Shown piece by piece: positions 34,101-46,100 of a stretch of 64,000 bases of DNA. The DNA is taken from NCBI GenBank assembly GCA_036873755.1, contig JAVTVY010033683.1, positions 1 to 64,000 on the forward strand, in the 5' to 3' direction. A program made the position numbers and the translations under genes. This DNA comes from Hanleya hanleyi (lineage: Eukaryota; Mollusca; Polyplacophora; Lepidopleurida; Hanleyidae). The notes beneath the pieces were generated by a model. That model made no database searches. It had not been told where the DNA came from and saw only the letters and a list, made by a program, of their open reading frames with translations. The stretch's first letter is position 1; each line of letters begins with the position of its first letter.

Positions 34101-37100
34101 CCCTGTGGACATTGATGTTTTCTCCAAACTTCAGACTGCGCCCTATCTGCGCCCTGTGGACATAACTACTTTTTCGAGAACTCAGACTGCGCCCTAAATG
34201 CGCCCTCTGGACATAACCATTTTATCTAAAATTCAGAGTGAACCCTACATGTATACTTGTGCCTTCTGAACTTTTTTCACCAACATTCATTTAGCTAGTA
34301 ATCACATATGCATGTGTGTCATTTTAAAGACATGTGCATGCATGTCTTAGTAAAAAAAAGTTTTTCCCAAAAATTCAGACTGTTTGCTTTCTTCACTATT
34401 CTGGGCTATAAATTCATTAATGTAAAATTTGGACTTTCATACTAAATTTAATAACATTATTTCAACAAAAAAATCTGACTTTTACTTGAAGAAGCTATTG
34501 CTCCTTATCTGCGCCCCGACTGCGCCCTACCAGTACATGTACATGATCATTCATGCTATTATTCTCAGAGTGCGCCCTAATTGCGCCCCAACTATCTGCG
34601 CCCTATTATCTGCACAATAGCATGTTATCTGATTAGTCAAAACTGTCACATGACCTTTATCTTATTGGCTGATATTAACAAAAGAAAGGCAGACATATTG
34701 GTTTTCAAAGAACCATTTTGAATTTGAAGATTTCATGCCCATCTAACAAGATTTTGGTGAGTGTTATACCTCTGTTTTGTGGATAGTGGATGATGTAAAG
34801 GGTTTCAGGTATGTGTAGAAGTAATTTGACGAAAAAAACTAAAGAAAAAGTGAGCGACAGTGTCAGATGACCTAATGTACCAATTCCACAACAGCTGACT
34901 GTAGTACATGCACATATATTTTCTAATAAATGTAATTCTAACCATGAATGCACATTGTACATGTAGATGAAAATAATATGTACCTGCACAGCAAAATTAG
35001 ATTTATTTAGACTAGTTAGATGCCAATAATCATCTTTCACCTTATATCTTCAATTTATGTACATGATGGATAGATAGATAAACTTTATTTACTGAGGGTA
35101 GAACATGGTTAGCATGGCATGTATACTGTTCTGTTCCCCAACTGCGCCCTAACTGCGCCCCAACTGCGCCCTAACTGCACTCTAATTGCGCCCTAACTGC
35201 GCCCCAAATGCGCCCTAACTGCGCCCTATCAGTACAACATTCATGCTATTATTCTGAGAGTGCGCCCTAATCGCGCCCCAACTGCGCCTTTTCTGCGCCC
35301 CAACTGCGCCTTATCTGCGCCCTAAGACTGCGCCCCAACTGCGCCCTATTCTCTAATAGGGCGCATATAAGGCGCAATTAACATATTTGGAACGCGCCCT
35401 AATTTGCGCCCTAGCCATATTGAGTCTAATGGCAAAGTTGGGGGCGCAGATAGGGCGCGCGCCCCAATTGCGCCCCAACTGCGCCCTAGCTGTCTCAATT
35501 CATGCACCCCATTTGCGCCTTAAATGCGCCCTAATTGCGCCCTATTTCCGTGAGGGTACTTACAATCAACAAATATTGATCATCACATATTTACTAATTA
35601 GCTCAGCGATTCAAATCTTATACTGTTTGGATTTCACATTTGTTTCTTTCTGCAATATACAGGAGTACCGGTATCCTAACGATTGCCTTTGCCTGACGAA
35701 ACATGCCTGAGTGGTTGACCTAATACATGTAATGTCATGAGGACTTTTCCCCGTAGTAGTTGTTGTTACGTTCGGCTGTCAGAAAAACAACAAAATCTCT
35801 ACGCACAATCGTTCATGCGCTCATATGAGTAGTAGTAGGTCTACAAAACGATTTGCACATACTGTCGCGGTCGCTCCGCATTCTGTCTGTCACACGACGG
35901 CCCGACAAGTATGTTTACTTTCGCTACCACATGTTTTTACAGTTCGACAAATGTGGTGCCAGTAATGTCAACCCGACCTCGTTCGTGAAAAAAATCGAAG
36001 GCTACACTCAAGCTCATACAGCATTCCCAAAGCCTGCCTTCGCCTTGTCCATGGTCATGTTATGAACACTGAAATGTAAGTGGATCCACAACAAGGCACG
36101 GCAATGGGAACAAGGTCTATAGCTTTCCAAAACTTTATATGCGATAAAATGACCTTTTGCAGTTCCAAACGGCACATTTGCATTGTCAAAACTCGTAAAA
36201 TATTTCGATATCTTTTCACCACACGGTGGACCAACCGACAGTATTTTTTATTCCACAAGAATGTACAACCGACACAAATTTATGAACATCTAAAAACACC
36301 AAAGACCTATCGGAAGGAATTAAGTGAGCAACTTATCGACAGCATTTTATTTTTTGTACAACCATCTACCAACATGTTTTTAAAGTGCCGTCAAAGGCCT
36401 CCACACACTTTTTGCTGGAAGAGCCCTATACGGTCCTTTTGATTCTATTATATTTTGGGGATTCATTTTAGGGATATAGGTATTTCAATGTTAGGTACTT
36501 GAAGACCGAGACTACCAGCTGAGGGGTGACAAGGGTAGGTAACTGCTGACTCACTTCAAGACGCCATCTTTCCTCATGGGCTCCGTGCTGTAATTGGTGT
36601 GGGCACCAGCTCCATTCCAGTCTCCTTCAACCGGTTTGGGGTCAAGGGTCACAAGAACGCCAAAGTCTTCTGCTACACGATGAAGAATGTAACGTGCTAC
36701 CCACAAATGATCTCCGGCATCAATTCCTTCACATGGTCCAATCTGAAACTCCCACTGTAGTGGAGAAAGCACATTTTGAATAAAACTAAACACAGGAAAG
36801 AAGCAATCAGAGATTGCTCAATTGTATGCCCCCCCCCCCCCCTTCCGCTTTAATCCGACACTCCCCCGCCATTGTTCTGTTCTGTAATGGTCGGTGGAGG
36901 CCTTCATGATTATGAAAATTCTATTTCAGTCAATTCTTTTGCCATGCCTCGCATAATACATATTCAAAGTATCGACCAACAAGTGATACATGTAATACAA
37001 TGTTTTGATGGAAGATGGTCGCCGGGGCTTTCGTCCAATCCAAAAATTAGACCTACATTCCTTGGGAGTATATTGTGGTGAAATTATGAAGCGATCAGTA

Positions 37101-40100
37101 AACTTTGAAGTTTGCACCCAATTAACTCTTTTTGGGGCAATTTCATGCTTCAGGACCTATGTGGTCTGCTTTAAAATGTAGAATGACATATATATAGCCA
37201 TTTCCAAATCGTTTATGGACTGAGATCCAGCCTGGACAAATAAATATGTCGCATTCACTTAGGTTTGATAAACAAAAGATCATAACTGTTCAAAATATAA
37301 CCAAAAGCAGAGAAACTTCATCCTGCACAACTATGGGGCATTGATCACATATCATGAAAATTTCATACTTGTCCATGCAATATTAACCGAGATCCAGCCT
37401 GGACAAGACCCAATTCACAAAGATTTCAAGAAAAAGGGCCATAACTCTTGAAAATATAAGCGAAACGCGGAGAAACTTCACGCTGCACAACTACAGGGCA
37501 CTGACCACACATCCTGCAAATTTCTTAATTGTCCATACAACATTAACCGAGATTCAGCCTGGACAAGTCTCAATTCACAAAGATTTGAAGAAAAAAGGGG
37601 CCATAACTCTTGAAAATATATGCGAAAGGCAGAGAAACTTCACACTGCACAACTACAGGGCACTGACCACATATCCTGAAAATTTCATACTTGTCCATAC
37701 AATATTAACCAAGATCCAGCCCGGACAAGTCTCACTTCACAAAGATTTGAAGAAAAAAAGGGCCATAACTCTTGAAAATATAAGCGAAATGGGGAGAAAC
37801 TTTACGCTGCACAACTGTGGGGCACTGACCACATATCATGCAAATTTCATACTTGTCCATACAATATTAACCAAGATCAAGCCCGGACAAGTCCCATTCA
37901 CAGAGATTTCAGAAAAAGGGCCATAACTCTTGAAAATATAAGCGAAACGCGGAGAAACTTCACGCTGCACAACTACAGGGCACTGACCACACATCCTGCA
38001 AATTTCTTAATTGTCCATACAACATTAACCGAGATTCAGCCTGGACAAGTCTCAATTCACAAAGATTTGAAGAAAAAAGGGGCCATAACTCTTGAAAATA
38101 TATGCGAAAGGCAGAGAAACTTCACACTGCACAACTACAGGGCACTGACCACATATCCTGAAAATTTCATACTTGTCCATACAATATTAACCAAGATCCA
38201 GCCCGGACAAGTCTCACTTCACAAAGATTTGAAGAAAAAAAGGGCCATAACTCTTGAAAATATAAGCGAAATGGGGAGAAACTTTACGCTGCACAACTGT
38301 GGGGCACTGACCACATATCATGCAAATTTCATACTTGTCCATACAATATTAACCAAGATCAAGCCCGGACAAGTCCCATTCACAGAGATTTCAGAAAAAG
38401 GGCCATAACTCATGAAAATTATACCGAATCCTGTCCATCAAATATTAACCGAGATATCACGCGGACAAGAAACTCGGACGGACAGACGGACAGACGGACG
38501 GACAGACGGACGGACGGACAAAGCGATCGCTATATGCCCCCCCTCTAATTAGAGCGCCTAAAAGGTGAATTGATCCCTTAGCTTTAAAAACATTATTTGT
38601 ATAAACAGTTGAATGAAATGTAAGGAATTTGAACATTGGAAATCAGCCTTTGCAGAATCAACCTACACTAGAAAAAAAGACAACAACTCCAAGTTTGGAC
38701 AGTTAATGCACGTCCACAAAGTATTAAGCATTAAGCAAGTAAGTTTCAAAGTTGTTCATGGAGTAAACCCCGACCAGAACGCAATACATATTGGCGAACA
38801 TAAGTAAAGTGCAATAAATCTGGCACAAATGATTAGGATGAGGTAAAGAACTGTATCATGCACATCTGCAATATACTAAGCATGTTCCATCTAAGTTTCA
38901 AAGTTGTCCATCAAATAGTAACTGTAAAGACAGTCTGGACAAGAAATTCTTGACAGACTGGAGAAGGGCCAGACTCCTGCAAAAAAAATCATTGAAACAT
39001 CTAATAAAAACTTGATAGTGCACCTCTACATAGTACTAAGGGCCTTCCATGTCAGTTTCAAAGTTGTCCATCAAATAGTAATAAGTGATATGGATCAGAC
39101 AAGAAATTGTTGTCGAGATATGGCGAGATAATTTAAATTAAACTCTGCGACAAATCATCAAAAAGTGTAAAAAAAAACGAGAGATCCTGAAGGATCTTGG
39201 CGCCCACCATTGTCCGATAATTGTAAGCTAATGACAAGGGGATCTTTTTGTCCATTGTTACTAAGAACAAACGATTGATTTGTAATTTTGTTTACAGAAT
39301 TTCGAATCTGAGCGAAAAAGGGACACTGGAAAGCACCAAGATATAATCTTTCTAAATTTCAGGAGTTTCAAGATTTCTAGAAACTGTACTTATGTCGGTT
39401 GTTATAGTACAAAAGAAATGAGGAAAGTTAGTCTGAATGTGAATGTACATGTATTGAGGATCGTTCGTCTTCGTTTGTAGTATTTTTATTTTATTTTTTT
39501 TTGCACGTGTCATCATTGGGTACTGGAAGCGAAGGCAAATCTCTTTGACACTATGGCATGAGTTATGAAACATACTTAAGATTTTATAATTAGGAACGAA
39601 TGCTAATTCTGTTCTGTTTACTGGGCTAGTTTGAGATATCTCTTTTAAGATACCATGCTCAAAAATAGTAAGATGGTACAATACTTAATACATAAGGGAC
39701 CGGATCCGCGCAGTAATGTTGAAACTTCGAAAGTGTCTGAATCCTGATTATCTGCATTGGATCGAAACATGCAGTAGTCTACAGTTGTCGAGTTGTGACG
39801 CTGTGTAACAAGAGTGACGTCCCTTCATGTAGCCGACCCGCCGGCAGACGAAAGGGTGGGGCAGTTCACTTGTAACTGCATGGACTAAAGAAAACTGATT
39901 TAAAATTTGAAGAAATACATTTTAATTCCGAATTATTTGAACTCCTTGATATGGAAGGTGAAGGTATGGATATTCTCTATAGCCAATATATAGAATATGC
40001 CCCACCGTTTGATTCGCCGACTCTTGTGATGCAACGTCACAACTCGGAAATACCGTATTAATTTGAAGCGTAACTTGGATTTTCGAATCGGACCACAAAA

Positions 40101-43100
40101 GGTATCTTGCACAACTAGAACCCACGTGGGACCTGTGTACCAAATTTCAGAAAGATCCATGAAATATTTCCTGAGAATTCACGATAACAATGTTTCAAAG
40201 GGAAATTCAAGATGGTCACCTGGCGGCCATATTGGATTCTCGAATCGGACCAAAAGGTATCTTGCACGACTGGGCCACAAGGGGAATCTGTGTACCAAAT
40301 TTGAGGAAGATCCATGCAGTACTTCTTGAAAAATCGCGATAACAAAGTTTCATTGGGAAATTCAAGATGGGCGCCTGGTGGCCATATTGGATTTTCGAAT
40401 CGGTCCAAAAAGGTATCTTGCACAACTGAGCCACAAGGGGAATCTGTGTACCAAATTTGAGAAAGATCCCTGCAGTACTTCCTGAGCCATCACGATAACA
40501 AAGTCGCATGGAAAAATCCAAGATGGCTGCCTGGTGGCCATATTGGATTTTCGACTAGGACCAGAAAAGGTATCTTGCACAACTAGACCTCAAGAGGAAC
40601 CTGTGTACCAAATTTGAGAAAGATCCATGCAGTAGTTCCTGAGAAATCGCGATAACAATGTTTCATGGGGAAATCCAAGATGGCCGCCTTGTGGCCATAT
40701 TGGATTATTGATTCGGACCGAAAAGGTATCTTGCACAACTAGATCCTAAGGGGAACCTGTGTACCAAATTTGAGAAAGATCCATGCAGTACTTCCTGAAA
40801 AATCACGAAAACAAAGTTTCATGGAGAAATCCAAGATGGCTGCCTGGTGGCCATATTGAATTTTCGAATCGGACCTGGAAAGTTATCTTGCACAACTAGA
40901 CCCGAAGGGGAGCCTGTGTACCAAATTTGAGAAAGATCCACGCAGTACTTTCTGAGAAATGACGATAACAATGTTTCATGGGTAAATCCAAGATGGCTGC
41001 CTGGTGGCCATATTGGATTTTCGAATCGGACCAGAAAAGGTATCTTGCACAACTAGACCCCAAGGGGAACCTGTGTACCAAATTTGAGAAAGATCCATGC
41101 AGTAGTTCCTGAGAAATCGTGATAAGGTTTCATGGGGAAATCCAAGATGGCTGCCTGGTGGCCATATTGGATTTTCGAATCGGACCAGAAAAGGTATCTT
41201 GCACAACTAGACCCCAAGGGGAACCTGTGTACCAAATTTGAGAAAGATCCATTGCAGTAGTTCCTGAGAAATCACGATAACAAGGTTTCATGGGGAAATC
41301 CAAGATGGCTGCCTGGTGGCCATATTGGATTTTCAATTCGTACCTCAAAAGGTATCTTGCACAAACTAGACCCCAAGGGGAACCTGTGTACCAAATTTGA
41401 GAAAGATCCATGCAGTAGTTCCTGAGAAATCGTGATAACAAGGTTTCATGGGGAAATCCAAGATGGCTGCCTGGTGGCCATATTGGATTTTCGAATCGGA
41501 CCAGAAAAGGTATCTTGCACAACTAGACCCCAAGGGGAACCTGTGTACCAAATTTGAGAAAGATCCATGCAATAGTTCCTGAGAAATCGTGATAAGGTTT
41601 CATGGGGAAATCCAAGATGGCTGCCTGGTGGCCATATTGGATTTTCGAATCGGACCAGGAAAGGTATCTTGCACAACTAGACCCCAAGGTGAACCTGTGT
41701 ACCGAATTTGAGAAAGATCCATGCAGTAGTTCCTGAGAAATCACGATAACAAGGTTTCATCGGGAAATCCATGATGGCTGCCTGGTGGCCATATTGGATT
41801 TTCGAATCGGACCAGAAAAGGTGTCTTGCACAACTAGACCCCAAGGGGAACCTGTGTACCAAATTTGAGAACGATCCATGCAGTAGTTCCTGAGAAATCA
41901 CGATAACAAGGTTTCATGGGGAAATCCAAGATGGCTGCCTGGTGGCCATATTGGATTTTCGAATCGGACCAGAAAAGGTATCTTGCACAACTAGACCCCA
42001 AGGGGAACCTTTGTACCAAATTTGAGAAAGATCCATGCAGTAGTTCCTCAGAAATCGCGATAACAAGAATTGTTTACGGACGGACGACGGACGCTGGGAC
42101 TGACGGGCGGACGACGGACCACGGACGAAAAGTGATTTGAACAGCCCACCATCTGGTGATGGTGGGCTAAAAATGGATCATGCACACTGGCAAGGTACTA
42201 AGAATCTTCCACTTAGATTCGAAGTTGTCCATCAAATAGTAACCGAGATATGGACTGGACAAGAAATTGTTGGTAGACAGACAATGAACGGCCATAACTA
42301 TGTCGGAAATCATCAAAACGTATAAAAACAAAATAACAATGCACATTGACAAGCCACTAAGCATCTTCCATGTCAGTTTCAGAGTCAGTCATCAAATAGT
42401 AACTGAGATATGGATAAATTACCAGAAACTGATATCACTGGATTTGAGGAAATAAGTATAGAAGTATGAGAACACCAACCTGAGCCGGCATGACCTCAGC
42501 GTTACAGCCTGCGATCTTAACACCAGCATACAGACAGGCTTTGTAATGCGCCTCCGCAATATCACGACCATATACCCTATTGGCTCCGACACCACAGTAA
42601 TACGGACCTACAAATACACCCCAAAAAATATTTGGTGAATTCTGATGTTCTGGATAGTGAAACCGTATGAAGAGAGTTCACAGTATTAAATATATTCTGT
42701 AGTATGGACAGTGACACATGAACTGTAATTAACTTTTTAATATGAAGGGTTTGTCTGTTCACCCGGATGGTGTATGGAGGTGTGTCTGTTCACCCGGGTG
42801 GTGTATGGATGTGTGTCTGTTCACCCGGATGGTGCATGGAAGTTTTTCTGTTCACCCGGGTGGTGTATGGGGATTTGTTTGTTCATCCAATTGGTGTATG
42901 GAGGTTTGTCTATTCATCCAAGTGGTGTATGGGGGTTGTCTATTTACCCGGGTGTGTATGGAGGTTTGTTTTTTCACTCGGGCAGTGTATGGAGGTTTGT
43001 CTGTTCACCCAAGTGGTGTATGGAGTTTGTCTTTTCACCTGGTTGGTGTACGGAGGTGTGTCTCTTCACCTGGGTGGTGTATGGAGGTTCATCTGTTCAC

Positions 43101-46100
43101 CCAAGTTGTGTATGGAGGTTTGTCTGTTCACTGAGGTGATGTATGGAGGTTTGTCCGCTCACCGGGATGGGGGTTTGTCTGTTCACTCGGGTGGTGTATG
43201 GAGGTTTGTCTGTTCACCCGGGAGGTGTATGAAGGTTTGTCTGTTCACCTGGGTGGTGTATGGAGGTTTGTCTGTTCACCTGGATGGTGTTTGGAGGTTT
43301 GTCTATTCATCCGGCATCCAGGTGGTGTATGGAGATTTGTCTGTTCACCTGGGTGGTGTATGGAGGTTTGTCTATTCATCTGCCATCCGGGTGGTGTATG
43401 GAGGTTTGCCTATTCATCCAGCATCTGGGTGGTGTATGGAGGTTTGTCTATTCACCTAAGTGGAGTATGGAGTTTTGTCTGCTCACTCGGATGGTGTATG
43501 GAGATTGGTTTATTCACCCCGAGTGGTGTATGTAGATTTGTATACTCACCCAGGTGGTGTGTGTGCCTTTGTCTGTTCACCCAGGTGGTGGATGGAGGTT
43601 TGTCTGTTCACCCGGGTGGTGTAAGGGGGTTTGTCTGTTCACCCGGATGGTGTATGGAGGTGTGTCTGTTCACCCGGGTGGTGTATGGAGGTGTGTCTGT
43701 TCACCCGGATGGTGCATGGAAGTTTTTCTGTTCACCCGGGTGGTGTATGGGGATTTGTTTGTTCATCCAATTGGTGTATGGAGGTTTGTCTATTCATCCA
43801 AGTGGTGTATGGGGGTTGTCTATTTACCCGGGTGTGTATGGAGGTTTGTTTTTTCACTCGGGCAGTGTATGGAGGTTTGTCTGTTCACCCAAGTGGTGTA
43901 TGGAGTTTGTCTTTTCACCTGGTTGGTGTACGGAGGTGTGTCTCTTCACCTGGGTGGTGTATGGAGGTTCATCTGTTCACCCAAGTTGTGTATGGAGGTT
44001 TGTCTGTTCACTCAGGTGATGTATGGAGGTTTGTCCGCTCACCGGGGTGGTGTATGGGGGTTTGTCTGTTCACTCGGGTGGTGTATGGAGGTTTGTCTGT
44101 TCACCCGGGAGGTGTATGAAGGTTTGTCTGTTCACCTGGGTGGTGTATGGAGGTTTGTCTGTTCACCTGAATGGTGTTTGGAGGTTTGTCTATTCATCCG
44201 GCATCCAGGTGGTGTATGGAGATTTGTCTGTTCACCTGGGTGGTGTATGGAGGTTTGTCTATTCATCTGCCATCCGGGTGGTGTATGGAGGTTTGCCTAT
44301 TCATCCAGCATCTGGGTGGTGTTTGGTGGTCTATTCACCTAAGTGGAGTATGGAGTTTTGTCTGCTCACTCGGATGGTGTATGGAGATTGGTTTATTCAC
44401 CCCGAGTGGTGTATGTAGATTTGTATACTCACCCAGGTGGTGTGTGTGCCTTTGTCTGTTCACCCAGGTGGTGGATGGAGGTTTGTCTGTTCACCCGGGT
44501 GGTGTAAGGGGGTGTGTCTGTTCACCCAGATGGTGTATGGAGGTGTGTCTGTTCATCCGGATGGTGTATGGAAGTTTGTCTGTTCACCCGGGGTGGTGTA
44601 TGGGGATTTGTTTGTACATCCAAGTGGGGTATCCAAGTTTGTCTCTTCACCCTGGTGGTGTATGGAGGTGAATCTGTTCACCCGGATGGTGTATGGAAGT
44701 TTATCTGTTCACCCGGCTGGTGTATGGGGATTTGTTTGTTCATTCAAGTGGTGTATGGAGGTTTGTCTATTCATCCAAGTGGTGTATGGAGGTTTGTCTG
44801 TTCACCTGGTTGGAGTATGGATGTTTGTCTGTTCACCTGGGTGGTGTATGGAGGTTTGTCTGTTCACCTGGGTGGTGTATGGAGGTTTGTTTGTTCACCT
44901 GGGTGGTGTATGGATGTTTGTCTCTTCACCTCGGTGGTGTATGGAGGTTTGTCTGCTCACCCAAGTGGTGTATGGAGGTTTGTCTGTTCACCTGGTTGGT
45001 GTATGGAGGTTTGTCTTTTCACCAAGTTGAGGTATGGAGGTTTGTCTATTTACCCGGGTGTGTATGGAGGTTTGTCTGTTCATCCAATTGGTGTATGGAG
45101 GTTTGTTTTTTCACTCGGGTGGTGTATGGAGGTTTGTCTGTTCATCCAAGTGATGTATGAAGGTTTGTCTGTTCACTCAAGTGGTGTATGGGGGTTTGTC
45201 TTTTCACCTGGTTGGTGTATGTAGGTTTGTCCCTTCACCTGGTTGGGGTATGGAGGTTTGTCTATTTACCCGGGTGTGTATGGAGGTTTGTCCGTTTACC
45301 TGGGTGGTGTATGGGGGTTTGTCTGTTCACCCAAGTTGTGTATGGAGATTTGTCTGTTAACTCGGGCGGTGTGTGGCGGTTTGTCTGTTCACCCGGGTGG
45401 TGTATAGAGGTTTGTCTGTTCAATCGGGTGGTGTATGGAGGTTTGTCTGTTCACCTGGGTAGTGTATGGAGGTTTTTCTTTTCACTTGGGTGGTGTTTGG
45501 AGGTTTGTCTATTCATCCGGCATCCAGGTGGTGTATGGCGGCAGTCTATTATCCAAGTGGTGTATGGAGATTTGTCTGTTCACCTGTGTGGTGCATGGAG
45601 CTTTCTCTGTTCACCCGGGTGGTGTATGGAAGTCTTCCTATTCACCCGGGTGCTATATGGAGGTTTCTCTATTCAACCGGCATCCAGTGGAGGTATGGAG
45701 GTTTGTCTATTCACCCGGATGGTGTATGGAAGTTTGTCTGTTCACCCGAGTGGTGTATGGGGTTTTGTTTGTTCATCCAGCAGTGTATGGAGGTTTGTCT
45801 ATTCATCCAAGTGGTGTATGGAGGTTTGTCTATTCACCCAAGTGGTGTATGGAGGTTCATCTGTTCATCCCGTTGGGTATGGAGGTTTGTCTATTTACCC
45901 GGATGGTGTATGGAGGTTTGTCCATTCACCTGAGTGGTGTATGGAGGTTCGTCTGTTCATTCAAGTGGTGTATGGAGGTTTGTCTGTTCACTCAGGTGGT
46001 GTATGGAGGATTGTCTATTCACTCAAGTGGTGTATGGAGGTTTGTTTTTTCACCTGGTTGGTGTATGGAGGTTTGTCTCTTCACCCGGTTGGGGTATGGA

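Noticed and set aside
36080..36442. piggyBac transposase C-terminal domain
   Set aside because: Only a faint similarity around one short helix, no catalytic residues and no neighbouring transposase sequence; left as unidentified.
40115..42019. Overlapping minus-strand open frames of 60-130 codons
   Set aside because: They are products of the ~156-bp tandem repeat; the same peptide recurs in each unit.
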